Part shown: positions 1-5,752 of the stretch, one piece after another
Position numbering within the stretch: the first letter of the stretch is position 1
Layout: each line of letters opens with the position of its first letter
Origin: Chloroflexota bacterium
Lineage (GTDB): Bacteria; Chloroflexota; Anaerolineae; Anaerolineales; DRMV01
Direction: 5' to 3'
Assembly (NCBI GenBank): GCA_013153135.1
Contig: JAADFA010000092.1
Span: 1-7,912, forward strand
DNA length: 7,912 bases
Program-made: the position numbers and the translations under genes
The notes under the pieces: model-generated
The model's database searches: none
The model's input: only the letters and a program-made list of their open reading frames with translations
What the model was told of the DNA's origin: nothing

Positions 1-702
1 CGGGTGGAGATCAAGGTGACGGGCCAGCCCAACACCCGCCGCGAGGCCCTGGCCTACATCCGGGAGCACTTCGAAGCCATCCACCGCACCTTCGTGCAGA
101 AGGAAGGCGGTTTCACCATCACCGCGTACATCCGCCCGCGCGACTACCCCGGCCTGCGGCTTTCGTACGAGAGACTGCTGGTATTGGAAAAAAGCGGCGT
201 GCGCGAAACCGATGAGGTTTGGCAAGGGAGTGCAGTGCACATTTCCGTGCGAGAGGTGCTGGACGGCTTCGTGGCCCCGCGCGACCGGTTCGAAGAGCTC
301 AAAGCTCGCTACCCCGAGGAGGCGGAACGGATGGCGGCGAAATACGAAAAGCACATCCACATCGAAATCCACGGCAATGTGCAGGATAGCGTGCTCAACG
401 CGGGCGACGAGAACACGATTCGGCAGCGCATGCACAAGCCCGCGACCGCGCCCGAACTGGCCCAGGCCCTGGCCGAGCTGAGCCGCGCGGTGCAGGCCAT
501 GCTGCCCCACCTGCCGCCCGAGCGCCGCGAAGAAGTGCAGGACGACCTCGCGCGGCTGCAAGAAGAACTGCAAAAGCCCAAGCCCCGGCGCAAGTGGTAC
601 TCGGTCAGCCTGGAGGGGCTGAAGGACGCGGCCAAGACCGTAGGCGAGATCGGCCTGCCCGTGCTGCGCCTGGCCGATCAGATCCTGCGGATGTTGCCTT
701 GA
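1..702 (+). CDS. C-terminal part of a Roco/COR-domain NTPase-like protein (5' end outside window)
   Basis: The reading frame is open from the first base, and the GTG at position 4 falls inside a recognisable domain, so this is the end of a larger protein. Counting from that GTG (232 residues), residues 1-89 match the end of a bacterial COR domain as found in Roco and leucine-rich-repeat GTPase proteins: a V-x-G...RR...IR..F..IHR start, then a YERLLVLEKSG segment and a VREVLDGF end. Residues 117-140 form a short beta-like stretch with GNVQDSVLNAGDENTI, similar to the 'G-x-V-x-x-S-x-x-x-G-D-x-N' segments near the ends of many large bacterial STAND/Roco proteins. Residues 150-232 are helical: an acidic coiled-coil-like part, then a Lys/Arg-rich KPKPRRKWY and an amphipathic tail (VGEIGLPVLRLADQIL) that may contact membranes or partners. 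The GTPase and repeat domains would lie upstream. The COR match rests on remembered family patterns, not on a search. The stop lies 25 bases from the convergent lysC stop. Confidence 0.7.
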   Translation, partial: RVEIKVTGQPNTRREALAYIREHFEAIHRTFVQKEGGFTITAYIRPRDYPGLRLSYERLLVLEKSGVRETDEVWQGSAVHISVREVLDGFVAPRDRFEELKARYPEEAERMAAKYEKHIHIEIHGNVQDSVLNAGDENTIRQRMHKPATAPELAQALAELSRAVQAMLPHLPPERREEVQDDLARLQEELQKPKPRRKWYSVSLEGLKDAAKTVGEIGLPVLRLADQILRMLP

Positions 703-727
703 AAATTCGGCGCCGCGTTCAAATGGG

Positions 728-2158
728 CTATGCGGGGCGGGTGATATCCCGGGTGAGCGGGTGCAGTGCCCGGACCGCGTCCACGGCTTCATCTTCGGCC
801 ACCACCAGGCTTAACGCGACCTCGGACGCACCCTGCGCGATGGCGATGACGTTGATGCCCGCGCGGCCAAGCGCACCAAAGATGCGTCCGGCCACCCCGG
901 GCGTCTCCCGCATGCCTTCCCCAACGACCGTGATAATGGCTACTGGCGCGAGGATATGGATCCGGTCGATGTCTTTTCGGGCCAGCTCGCGCGCGAAAGT
1001 CTCTTCCAGCGCAGCTTTGACCTGGGGCCCCCGACCGCGCGGGATGATGAAGGAAATGCTTTGCTCGGACGAGGCCTGGGTGATCATGAGCACGCTGGTA
1101 TCGGTGCTGGCCACGGCCGCGAAGGTGCGCGCGGCTACACCTGGAACGCCCAGCATCCCCCGACCCTCGACCGTGACCATGCTGAGGTCCCAGATAACCG
1201 TCAGGGCTTTGATTTGGCCGGGGACGGCTGCGCGCTCTTGGCGGATGAGGGTCCCTGGGCCTTCGGGATGAAAGGTGTTGCGCACCCGCAAGGGGATGTT
1301 GGCTTCGATGACCGGGCGGATGGTCTTGGGGTGCAGTACCTTCGCGCCGAAATATGCGAGCTCGGCCACTTCCCGGTACGAGAGTTCCGGGATGGTGTGG
1401 GCGTCGGGCACGAGGCGTGGGTCCGCGCTCATCACGCCGTCCACGTCGGTCCAAATCCAGACCTCCTCCGCGGGGAGCAGGGCACCGATCAAAGCCGCGG
1501 AGTAATCGCTGCCTCCGCGGCCCAGGGTGGTGGTTACGCCGTCCTCGGTTGCGGCGATGAAGCCCGGGACCACGACGACCTGATCCTGGGCGAGCAGGGG
1601 TTGGAGCCGGGCGCGGATGCGTTCGCGCGAGGCCACCTCATCGGGGTGAGCGGCGCCGAAATGCGCATCGGTGACGATGATCTCGCGCGCGTCCACCATG
1701 GTGGCGGGCACGCCTTGGGCACGCAGCGCGGCCGCGAGCAGGGGCGCGCTCATCTGTTCGCCCAGCGCGGCCACCGCGTCCAAAGCCCGCGGGGTGACCT
1801 CGCCCAACACGGTCATGGCCCAACCCAGTTGTGCGAACGTTTCGAGCAAGGTCTCAATGCGGCCCCAGAGCGCGGGGCGCTCCATGGGCGGGATCAAGGC
1901 TTCAAGCATCGCGCGGTGGCGTTCGGCAAGCCACGCGCGCGCCTGAGGGACCGCGTCGTGCTCACCTCGGGCTGCGGCCTGTACCCCGCGCAAGAGCCGG
2001 TCCGTCACGCCGGCCAGCGCGGAGGTGACGACCACCACGCCGCCCGGACGCCAGCGCTGGTGCGCATCGCGGATGATGGCCACGGCCTGCGCCATGGCCT
2101 CGGGTGTTCCCACGGACGTGCCGCCGAACTTCATTACCAAGGGGCGCGCATGAGCCAT
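728..2158 (-). CDS. lysC: Aspartate kinase, monofunctional, two ACT domains
   Basis: Aspartokinase (EC 2.7.2.4) phosphorylates L-aspartate with ATP, the first committed step to lysine, threonine, methionine and diaminopimelate. The 476-residue product has the kinase signature KFGGTS (10-15), the GRGGSDYSA loop (213-221), WTDVDGV (236-242) and AKVLHPKT (272-279). Two ACT domains follow (about 318-390 and 402-473); the second contains PGVAGRIFGALGRAGINV and IAQGASEVALSLVV, the region where feedback amino acids bind in this family. The roughly 200-residue distance to GRGGSDY fits the longer E. coli LysC/ThrA-like class rather than the short Bacillus-type enzymes. No homoserine dehydrogenase domain is fused, so it is monofunctional. 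The ATG at 2158 is chosen because AGGAGG (2165-2170) lies 6 bases upstream and MKFGGTS follows within 10 residues; an in-frame extension to 2194 has no such site. It stands alone, divergent from the sigma gene, with no neighbouring amino acid pathway gene. Which amino acid inhibits it cannot be read from sequence. Confidence 0.96.
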   Translation of the reverse strand: MAHARPLVMKFGGTSVGTPEAMAQAVAIIRDAHQRWRPGGVVVVTSALAGVTDRLLRGVQAAARGEHDAVPQARAWLAERHRAMLEALIPPMERPALWGRIETLLETFAQLGWAMTVLGEVTPRALDAVAALGEQMSAPLLAAALRAQGVPATMVDAREIIVTDAHFGAAHPDEVASRERIRARLQPLLAQDQVVVVPGFIAATEDGVTTTLGRGGSDYSAALIGALLPAEEVWIWTDVDGVMSADPRLVPDAHTIPELSYREVAELAYFGAKVLHPKTIRPVIEANIPLRVRNTFHPEGPGTLIRQERAAVPGQIKALTVIWDLSMVTVEGRGMLGVPGVAARTFAAVASTDTSVLMITQASSEQSISFIIPRGRGPQVKAALEETFARELARKDIDRIHILAPVAIITVVGEGMRETPGVAGRIFGALGRAGINVIAIAQGASEVALSLVVAEDEAVDAVRALHPLTRDITRPA

Positions 2159-2164
2159 TGGGTG

Positions 2165-2170
2165 CCTCCT
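2165..2170 (-). promoter_or_regulatory. Shine-Dalgarno sequence of lysC
   Basis: On the minus strand this reads AGGAGG, with a 6-base gap to the ATG at 2158-2156. It decides the start in favour of the shorter 476-residue protein. Confidence 0.85.
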
Positions 2171-2195
2171 TGTTGATTTGAGGATCCGAAGCACG

Positions 2196-2201
2196 ATTGT
2201 A
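2196..2201 (-). promoter_or_regulatory. Possible -10 element of lysC
   Basis: The minus strand reads TACAAT, one base from the TATAAT consensus, about 38 bases upstream of the lysC start codon. The hexamer 17 bases further upstream (CGGAAT) is a poor -35 match, so the call is tentative. The left arm of the inverted repeat at 2211-2220 would lie in its spacer. Confidence 0.35.
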
Positions 2202-2210
2202 CATCAAAGA

Positions 2211-2250
2211 TCGTACGCATTCCGAATCATCTCTGCTATAATGCGTACAA
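2211..2250. promoter_or_regulatory. Near-perfect inverted repeat over the sigma-gene promoter (candidate operator)
   Basis: The right arm 2241-2250 reads ATGCGTACAA; the left arm 2211-2220, read on the other strand, is ATGCGTACGA, a 9 of 10 match with the first 8 bases identical. The arms are 30 bases apart centre to centre, about three helical turns, so two bound subunits would face the same side. The right arm covers the last two bases of the -10 box to the expected transcription start; the left arm covers the -35 position. GTAC cores also occur at 2199-2202 and 2270-2273. A binding protein here could control both the sigma gene and divergent lysC. That a protein binds is inference. Confidence 0.5.
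2234..2242 (+). promoter_or_regulatory. Extended -10 promoter of the sigma-factor gene
   Basis: TGC precedes a perfect TATAAT (2237-2242), giving the extended -10 TGnTATAAT form recognised by housekeeping sigma-70. No good -35 is visible at 16-18 bases; an extended -10 can compensate for that. The expected transcription start is about 2248-2251, right at the foot of the leader hairpin. The same nine bases, TGCTATAAT, occur in the operon promoter near 7811-7819 on the other strand. Confidence 0.7.
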
Positions 2251-2289
2251 AGCGTGTCCGCTCTCTTGTGTACAGGGAGGGCATACGCT
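2251..2289 (+). promoter_or_regulatory. 5' leader hairpin sequestering the ribosome binding site of the sigma gene
   Basis: Bases 2251-2266 (AGCGTGTCCGCTCTCT) pair with 2274-2289 (AGGGAGGGCATACGCT): of 16 facing positions, 12 are Watson-Crick, 2 are G-U, and 2 (C-C and G-G) are mismatched, closing a 7-base loop 2267-2273. The Shine-Dalgarno GGGAGG (2275-2280) lies in the 3' arm with five of six bases paired, and the stem ends one base before the ATG at 2290. The predicted transcript start is at the 5' foot, so the whole leader is this hairpin. This geometry is typical of leaders that hold translation off until melted or bound, such as RNA thermometers. The pairing is direct from sequence; the function is inferred. 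Confidence 0.55.
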
Positions 2290-2889
2290 ATGGAGAGTTG
2301 CGAACGAGATAAGTATAAAAGACTGATCTTTGGCTTCCTGGAACAGCAACGGCCCACCTTCGAGCGACGCATCCGACAAAAGTGTTATAATGACGACGGA
2401 ACGCCCAAACTGCCGGATTTCAACACGGGTGATATATGGAACATCGCGCTCTCAAAGTTAATTCGACAAATCGACAAGATAGCTTGCGAAAAATTGGCCC
2501 AATTCGCGAGGCCGGATGAGGTGGGTCGGTGGCTCAACAAGGTTATCCAAACAACCACGGTGGATTGCTTCAGGCGGTGGGAACGGGAACTGAGCAGGCG
2601 GTCGTCGATCCCGGTGGAGGAGATCCCCCAACCAGCCCTCTCGCGCCCCCAACGATCCACGGAGGACATCGTGTTAGAGCTGTGGGACCTGGAGCAGTGT
2701 CTGCGTAAGCTAGCCCAAGCCAAGGGCCCGGATTGGGTCGCGATTGTGTTGGCCTATCAGGATGGATTTGCCTTCGCTGAAATCGCGGAGCAGCTCAACA
2801 TCCCGGCCAACACCGTGCGCACGCGCTTTTACCGCGCGCGGCGATTCCTCTTCGAATGCCTAATGGATTTGGGAGATTCCACATCTTGA
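2290..2889 (+). CDS. ECF-like RNA polymerase sigma factor
   Basis: The 199-residue protein has the two-domain layout of a group IV (ECF) sigma factor, which directs RNA polymerase to alternative promoters. Region 2 is about residues 45-104: GDIWNIALSKLIRQ takes the place of the usual 'DLVQEVFLRLWR' helix, and VGRWLNKVIQTTTVDCFRRWERE that of 'WLxxIARNxxIDxLRR'. After a Pro/Ser-rich linker (105-124), region 4 (132-192) ends in a helix-turn-helix, AFAEIAEQLNIPANTVRTRFYRARR, of the standard 'SYEEIAEILGIPVGTVKSRLHRAR' type. Region 2 is divergent, so the subfamily is not assigned. The ATG at 2290 is chosen for its GGGAGG site 9 bases upstream; a GTG at 2254 would fall next to the promoter and lacks such a site. 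GC content is about half, lower than the flanks (one 60-base line counted at 48%). It is probably cotranscribed with the next gene, which begins 11 bases after the stop. No zinc-finger anti-sigma gene is adjacent. Confidence 0.85.
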   Translation: MESCERDKYKRLIFGFLEQQRPTFERRIRQKCYNDDGTPKLPDFNTGDIWNIALSKLIRQIDKIACEKLAQFARPDEVGRWLNKVIQTTTVDCFRRWERELSRRSSIPVEEIPQPALSRPQRSTEDIVLELWDLEQCLRKLAQAKGPDWVAIVLAYQDGFAFAEIAEQLNIPANTVRTRFYRARRFLFECLMDLGDSTS

Positions 2890-2900
2890 GGGTGGTGTTT

Positions 2901-3611
2901 ATGAACGAGTACGGCCTCACACGCGAGGATTGGGAGAAGCTGGAGCGGTTCGTTTACGAATACGACATTGATGATGAGCTGGCCGAGTATGTTAAGCATC
3001 AACTGGAAATTTCAAACAATTGGCGACAGGCGTTGGCGGACATTTTGCGCGTCGAAATGCTGTTTTACAAATATCGGCCCCGAAGCAGCATCGAGGAGAA
3101 TGTCATCCCGGGCCCGTTCGATTTGGAGCGCGGGCCCGGGGTCAAGTCTAGACGCCACAAAACCGCAGAATCAAAGAATAATAATGAGATAGATATTCTT
3201 TTGTCTTCTCTTTTTCCCTATACTCCGCGTGAAGAAGCATGGGAAGCCATTCAAACCTTTGCGCATGAATTGGCTTCGACGCGTCCCTCAGCCTCTTCCC
3301 GGGCAGCCCAAAGCCAGAGTCCAAAAGCCGCGCCAGGCCGCGTTCGCTATGTCGCGCGCACAACGGATGCTCGCGACGTTCGGGAGATCCGGGCACGCCG
3401 AAAGGTTGTGATCCACCTAGCGCCGAAACGTCCTTCCGTTTTGCGAAAACCCGGACGCCCAAGGATTTTGATCCGTCTGGTCCGAGGTGTTTGGCACCGC
3501 CTCTGGCAGGTTATCAGTAAAGGAATACCGATATTTCTTCCCGTTATTACGGCTATCAATGCTGTGATTGTAAATTGGATTAGTTTTATAGGTTGTCGTT
3601 GCGCATTTTAA
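2901..3611 (+). CDS. Unknown protein with C-terminal membrane anchor, paired with the sigma gene
   Basis: I do not recognise this 236-residue protein. Residues 1-60 are acidic and helical with many aromatics (EDWEKLERFVYEYDIDDELAEY). Residues 70-95 are polar, and 97-126 form a second likely helix region. Residues 127-146 are Ser/Ala/Pro/Gln-rich and probably disordered, and 147-200 are strongly basic (ARDVREIRARRKVVIHLAPK). Residues about 209-231 are hydrophobic (IPIFLPVITAINAVIVNWIS), followed only by GCRCAF, so it looks tail-anchored with its N-terminal part in the cytoplasm by the positive-inside rule. The ATG at 2901 follows GAGGGTGG, which overlaps the sigma stop; an in-frame upstream ATG at 2856 lies inside the sigma gene. 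The position directly after a sigma gene plus one membrane segment suggests a regulator or anti-sigma role, but no anti-sigma motif (such as HxxxCxxC) is present. Two 60-base lines counted at 37% and 35% GC, far below the flanks, suggesting recent acquisition or relaxed constraint. Confidence 0.7.
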   Translation: MNEYGLTREDWEKLERFVYEYDIDDELAEYVKHQLEISNNWRQALADILRVEMLFYKYRPRSSIEENVIPGPFDLERGPGVKSRRHKTAESKNNNEIDILLSSLFPYTPREEAWEAIQTFAHELASTRPSASSRAAQSQSPKAAPGRVRYVARTTDARDVREIRARRKVVIHLAPKRPSVLRKPGRPRILIRLVRGVWHRLWQVISKGIPIFLPVITAINAVIVNWISFIGCRCAF

Positions 3612-3620
3612 GTCTCCCTG

Positions 3621-3641
3621 GCCTCGCATCGCGTACGAGGC
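3621..3641 (+). other. Short stem-loop between the unknown gene and the hydrolase gene
   Basis: GCCTCG (3621-3626) pairs with CGAGGC (3636-3641) around a 9-base loop. No T-run follows, so it is not a standard rho-independent terminator; it may slow or end transcription weakly, or be chance in GC-rich DNA. The 78-base gap 3612-3689 otherwise holds only the ribosome binding site of the next gene. Confidence 0.25.
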
Positions 3642-3689
3642 GGCGCTGACGCTCCGGCCCGCTCTACCCCCGTGTGAGGAGGTTACCCC

Positions 3690-4721
3690 ATGCCGGTGCT
3701 CTGGCTCGACTTGGGCCGGCCGTGCCCGCGGGCCTGGCTCCCGGGCGTGCGCGCGGCCCAGTTTCGCCTCAGTCGCTTGGCCGAACAGGGCATTGTGTCC
3801 GAATCCGCGTTCATGCAATTCCAGGCTGCCACTGGCTGGGCCGACGTCGGTTGGCGCGCGTTTGCCCAGCCCGAAACCTGGCAGCGCGGCGAGATCCGGG
3901 GCACCGTTGTCTTCATCCACGGCTGGGATGGCGATGGGCGCATCTGGGAAGACCTGCCTGCCCAGGTAGCCCGGGCTCTGCCCCACGCCTTGGTCCTTGC
4001 CCCTGACGTCAACGGCTTTGGTCAAAGTCCCTTTCGGGACCCGGGCCACGTGGGGCTGGATGAAACTGCACCGCCCGCGCTCATGCGCGCGTTGGAACGC
4101 TGGCTCGCTCTCATTGGCTTGGGTCCCGGCCCCGAGCACGCGGTGTTGTGGATTGGGCATTCCATGGGCGGCGCGGCCCTGTTTTATGCGCATCCCACAC
4201 CGGCCAGCGCGCGGCTTGCCCTCGCACCAGCCCTGCTGCTCAACGACGTATTGCGCAAAGGCTTCTACCAGGCCATGGGTATGGGGATTTGGGCGGGCCA
4301 AGTGCTTGAACGGCTGTTGACCGCCCTATCGCCCCTGGTCGTCGAACGTCTCATTGGCGGCGCGAGCGAATACGTCAAAACCGTGCATGAAGAGGTTTTC
4401 CGCGCCACGCCCAAGCGCGTGTTGGCTGCGGCCTTCTTCGCGCTCGCCCGCGGCGAGGTACCGCCCATGCATGAGGACGCGCGGCGCCATCTCGAAGTCG
4501 TGCTTGGCCACCGCGACCGCCTCGTGGGGCTCATGCCCATGCTCGACCTACTCGCGGAGCTGGGCCTGCCCGCACGGCACGTGCGGGTGCTCTTCGGCGA
4601 TCATTACTTCTTTTCCGTGGGGCACCTTTACCCGCAATGGCATCAGGAAGGCCGCACCTTCGTTTTCAGCCGCATCCTGCATTGGTGGCGCCGTTTGACC
4701 GAGGGCGCTCACCCGGCCTGA
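3690..4721 (+). CDS. Alpha/beta hydrolase fold protein
   Basis: The 343-residue product has the alpha/beta-hydrolase core: VVFIHGWDGDG (73-83) with the oxyanion-hole HG, and the nucleophile elbow GHSMGG (156-161) placing the catalytic serine at 158. A likely acid Asp lies in GHRDRLVG (D276), and the likely histidine in FSVGHLYP (H312). The insert between about 180 and 265 would form a helical cap over the active site. The first 70 residues precede the fold and resemble nothing I can name. No signal peptide is evident, so it is probably cytoplasmic. Members of this superfamily include esterases, lipases and C-C hydrolases; the substrate cannot be told. The ATG at 3690 has AGGAGG (3677-3682) 7 bases upstream. 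It may be transcribed with the upstream sigma unit or from its own unseen promoter. Its higher GC content differs sharply from that unit. Its stop overlaps the end of the convergent epimerase gene by 13 bases. Confidence 0.88.
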   Translation: MPVLWLDLGRPCPRAWLPGVRAAQFRLSRLAEQGIVSESAFMQFQAATGWADVGWRAFAQPETWQRGEIRGTVVFIHGWDGDGRIWEDLPAQVARALPHALVLAPDVNGFGQSPFRDPGHVGLDETAPPALMRALERWLALIGLGPGPEHAVLWIGHSMGGAALFYAHPTPASARLALAPALLLNDVLRKGFYQAMGMGIWAGQVLERLLTALSPLVVERLIGGASEYVKTVHEEVFRATPKRVLAAAFFALARGEVPPMHEDARRHLEVVLGHRDRLVGLMPMLDLLAELGLPARHVRVLFGDHYFFSVGHLYPQWHQEGRTFVFSRILHWWRRLTEGAHPA

Positions 4722-5752
4722 GAGCCATTGCTCAGATGGAAGGCCTCGCGCACCCACGCGACCAAACGGCGCAGCCCTTCTTCAAAGGGCACCCGGGGCC
4801 GCCAGCCGAGCTCGCGTTGGGCTTTGCGGATGTCGCTGATGTATACCCGCTGGTCGCCAGGGCGCCAGGGCCCGTAGCGCACGGGGATGGGGCGTCCCAG
4901 GATGCGTTCGAGGATGGGCCCAAATTCAGCCCAAATGGCCACGGCGTTCTCCGGCCCGCCGCCGATGTTATACACTTGACCGGCTGCGACGTCGATGCGC
5001 TCGACAGCCGCGTCAAACACGTCCAACAAGTCGTCGATGTAGAGCACGTCCCGCACCTGTTTGCCGTCGCCGTAAATGGTGATGGGCCTGCCTGTGAGCG
5101 CCGCGATCACGAACCAGGCGACCCAACCTTGGTCCTCAATGCCCCATTGACGGGGGCCATAAATGCAACTTTGCCGGAAGACCACTGTTCGCAGGCCATA
5201 GATACGCGCGTAATCACGGACGTATTGGTCCCCTGCGCCCTTGGAGCAGCCGTAGGGTGAATGAAAGTCCAGGGGCTGCGTCTCGGGCACGCCGTACGGC
5301 AGGTCCGCGTAGCGATAGCGCGTGGCCTCTTCCACGATGGCCACGTCCTCCATACCGCCGTAGACCTTATTGGTTGAACTATAGAGCACAATGGGCGGTT
5401 GGGGCGCGAGGCGAGCGGCCTCCAACACGTTGAACGTACCCAGCGCGTTGACTTCGAAGTCCAGGCGGGGATGCTCCACCGAGGTGGTGACCGCGACCTG
5501 TGCGGCCAAGTGCACCACCACGTCCGCGTCGCGCACCACTGCTGTCAGCAGACTCGCGTCACGTACGTCGCCCACGACCACGCGTAAGTTCGCGTCACCG
5601 AATTGCTCACGTAGCCAGCGCACGTTCTCATCCGCGCCGCGGCGGGAAAGATTATCGTACACCGTGACCCGCTCCCCGCGAGCGAGCAGGCGCGCGGCGT
5701 AGTTCGCGCCGATGAAGCCAGCGCCGCCGGTCAAAACATAATGTCGGCTCAT
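4709..5752 (-). CDS. NAD-dependent sugar epimerase, CDP-paratose 2-epimerase-like
   Basis: This is an extended short-chain dehydrogenase/reductase of 347 residues. It has the Rossmann motif GGAGFIG (9-15), the acidic NAD-ribose contact D33 in YDNLSRRG, SSTNKVYGG (125-133), and catalytic Y167 and K171 in SPYGCSK. Segments such as HLAAQVAVTTSV (81-92), FRQSCIYGPRQ (192-202), EDQGWVAWF (206-214) and WRPGDQRVYISD (296-307) are those I associate with CDP-paratose 2-epimerase (RfbE/Tyv), which inverts C2 of a CDP-dideoxysugar. No CDP-sugar synthesis genes are seen here, so the true nucleotide sugar may differ. The start at 5752 has GGGAGG (5761-5766) 8 bases upstream; the longer in-frame ORF only extends back over the preceding gene. 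Its ATG overlaps the TGA of the membrane protein gene (ATGA), implying translational coupling. It is the last gene of the leftward operon. Confidence 0.88.
   Translation of the reverse strand: MSRHYVLTGGAGFIGANYAARLLARGERVTVYDNLSRRGADENVRWLREQFGDANLRVVVGDVRDASLLTAVVRDADVVVHLAAQVAVTTSVEHPRLDFEVNALGTFNVLEAARLAPQPPIVLYSSTNKVYGGMEDVAIVEEATRYRYADLPYGVPETQPLDFHSPYGCSKGAGDQYVRDYARIYGLRTVVFRQSCIYGPRQWGIEDQGWVAWFVIAALTGRPITIYGDGKQVRDVLYIDDLLDVFDAAVERIDVAAGQVYNIGGGPENAVAIWAEFGPILERILGRPIPVRYGPWRPGDQRVYISDIRKAQRELGWRPRVPFEEGLRRLVAWVREAFHLSNGSQAG

Noticed and set aside
703..727. A terminator between the Roco-like gene and lysC.
   Set aside because: Only a GGCGCC palindrome is present in the 25-base gap; there is no stem of useful length and no T-run.
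956..2176. A 406-residue open frame on the plus strand, opposite lysC.
   Set aside because: lysC is unmistakable on the other strand; the Gly/His/Arg-rich translation is the usual antisense shadow of a GC-rich gene, and there is no ribosome site.
2383..2391. A second extended -10 (TGTTATAAT) inside the sigma gene.
   Set aside because: It is within coding sequence, has no -35, and no start codon with a ribosome site follows that would give a useful product; probably chance in the AT-richer part.
3417..4301. A 294-residue open frame on the minus strand crossing the hydrolase gene and the end of the unknown gene.
   Set aside because: It spans two well-supported plus-strand genes and their gap, shows no recognisable domain, and is explained by GC-rich third-position bias.
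4637..5260. A 207-residue open frame on the plus strand opposite the epimerase.
   Set aside because: Antisense shadow of a gene with clear catalytic motifs; no domain signal.
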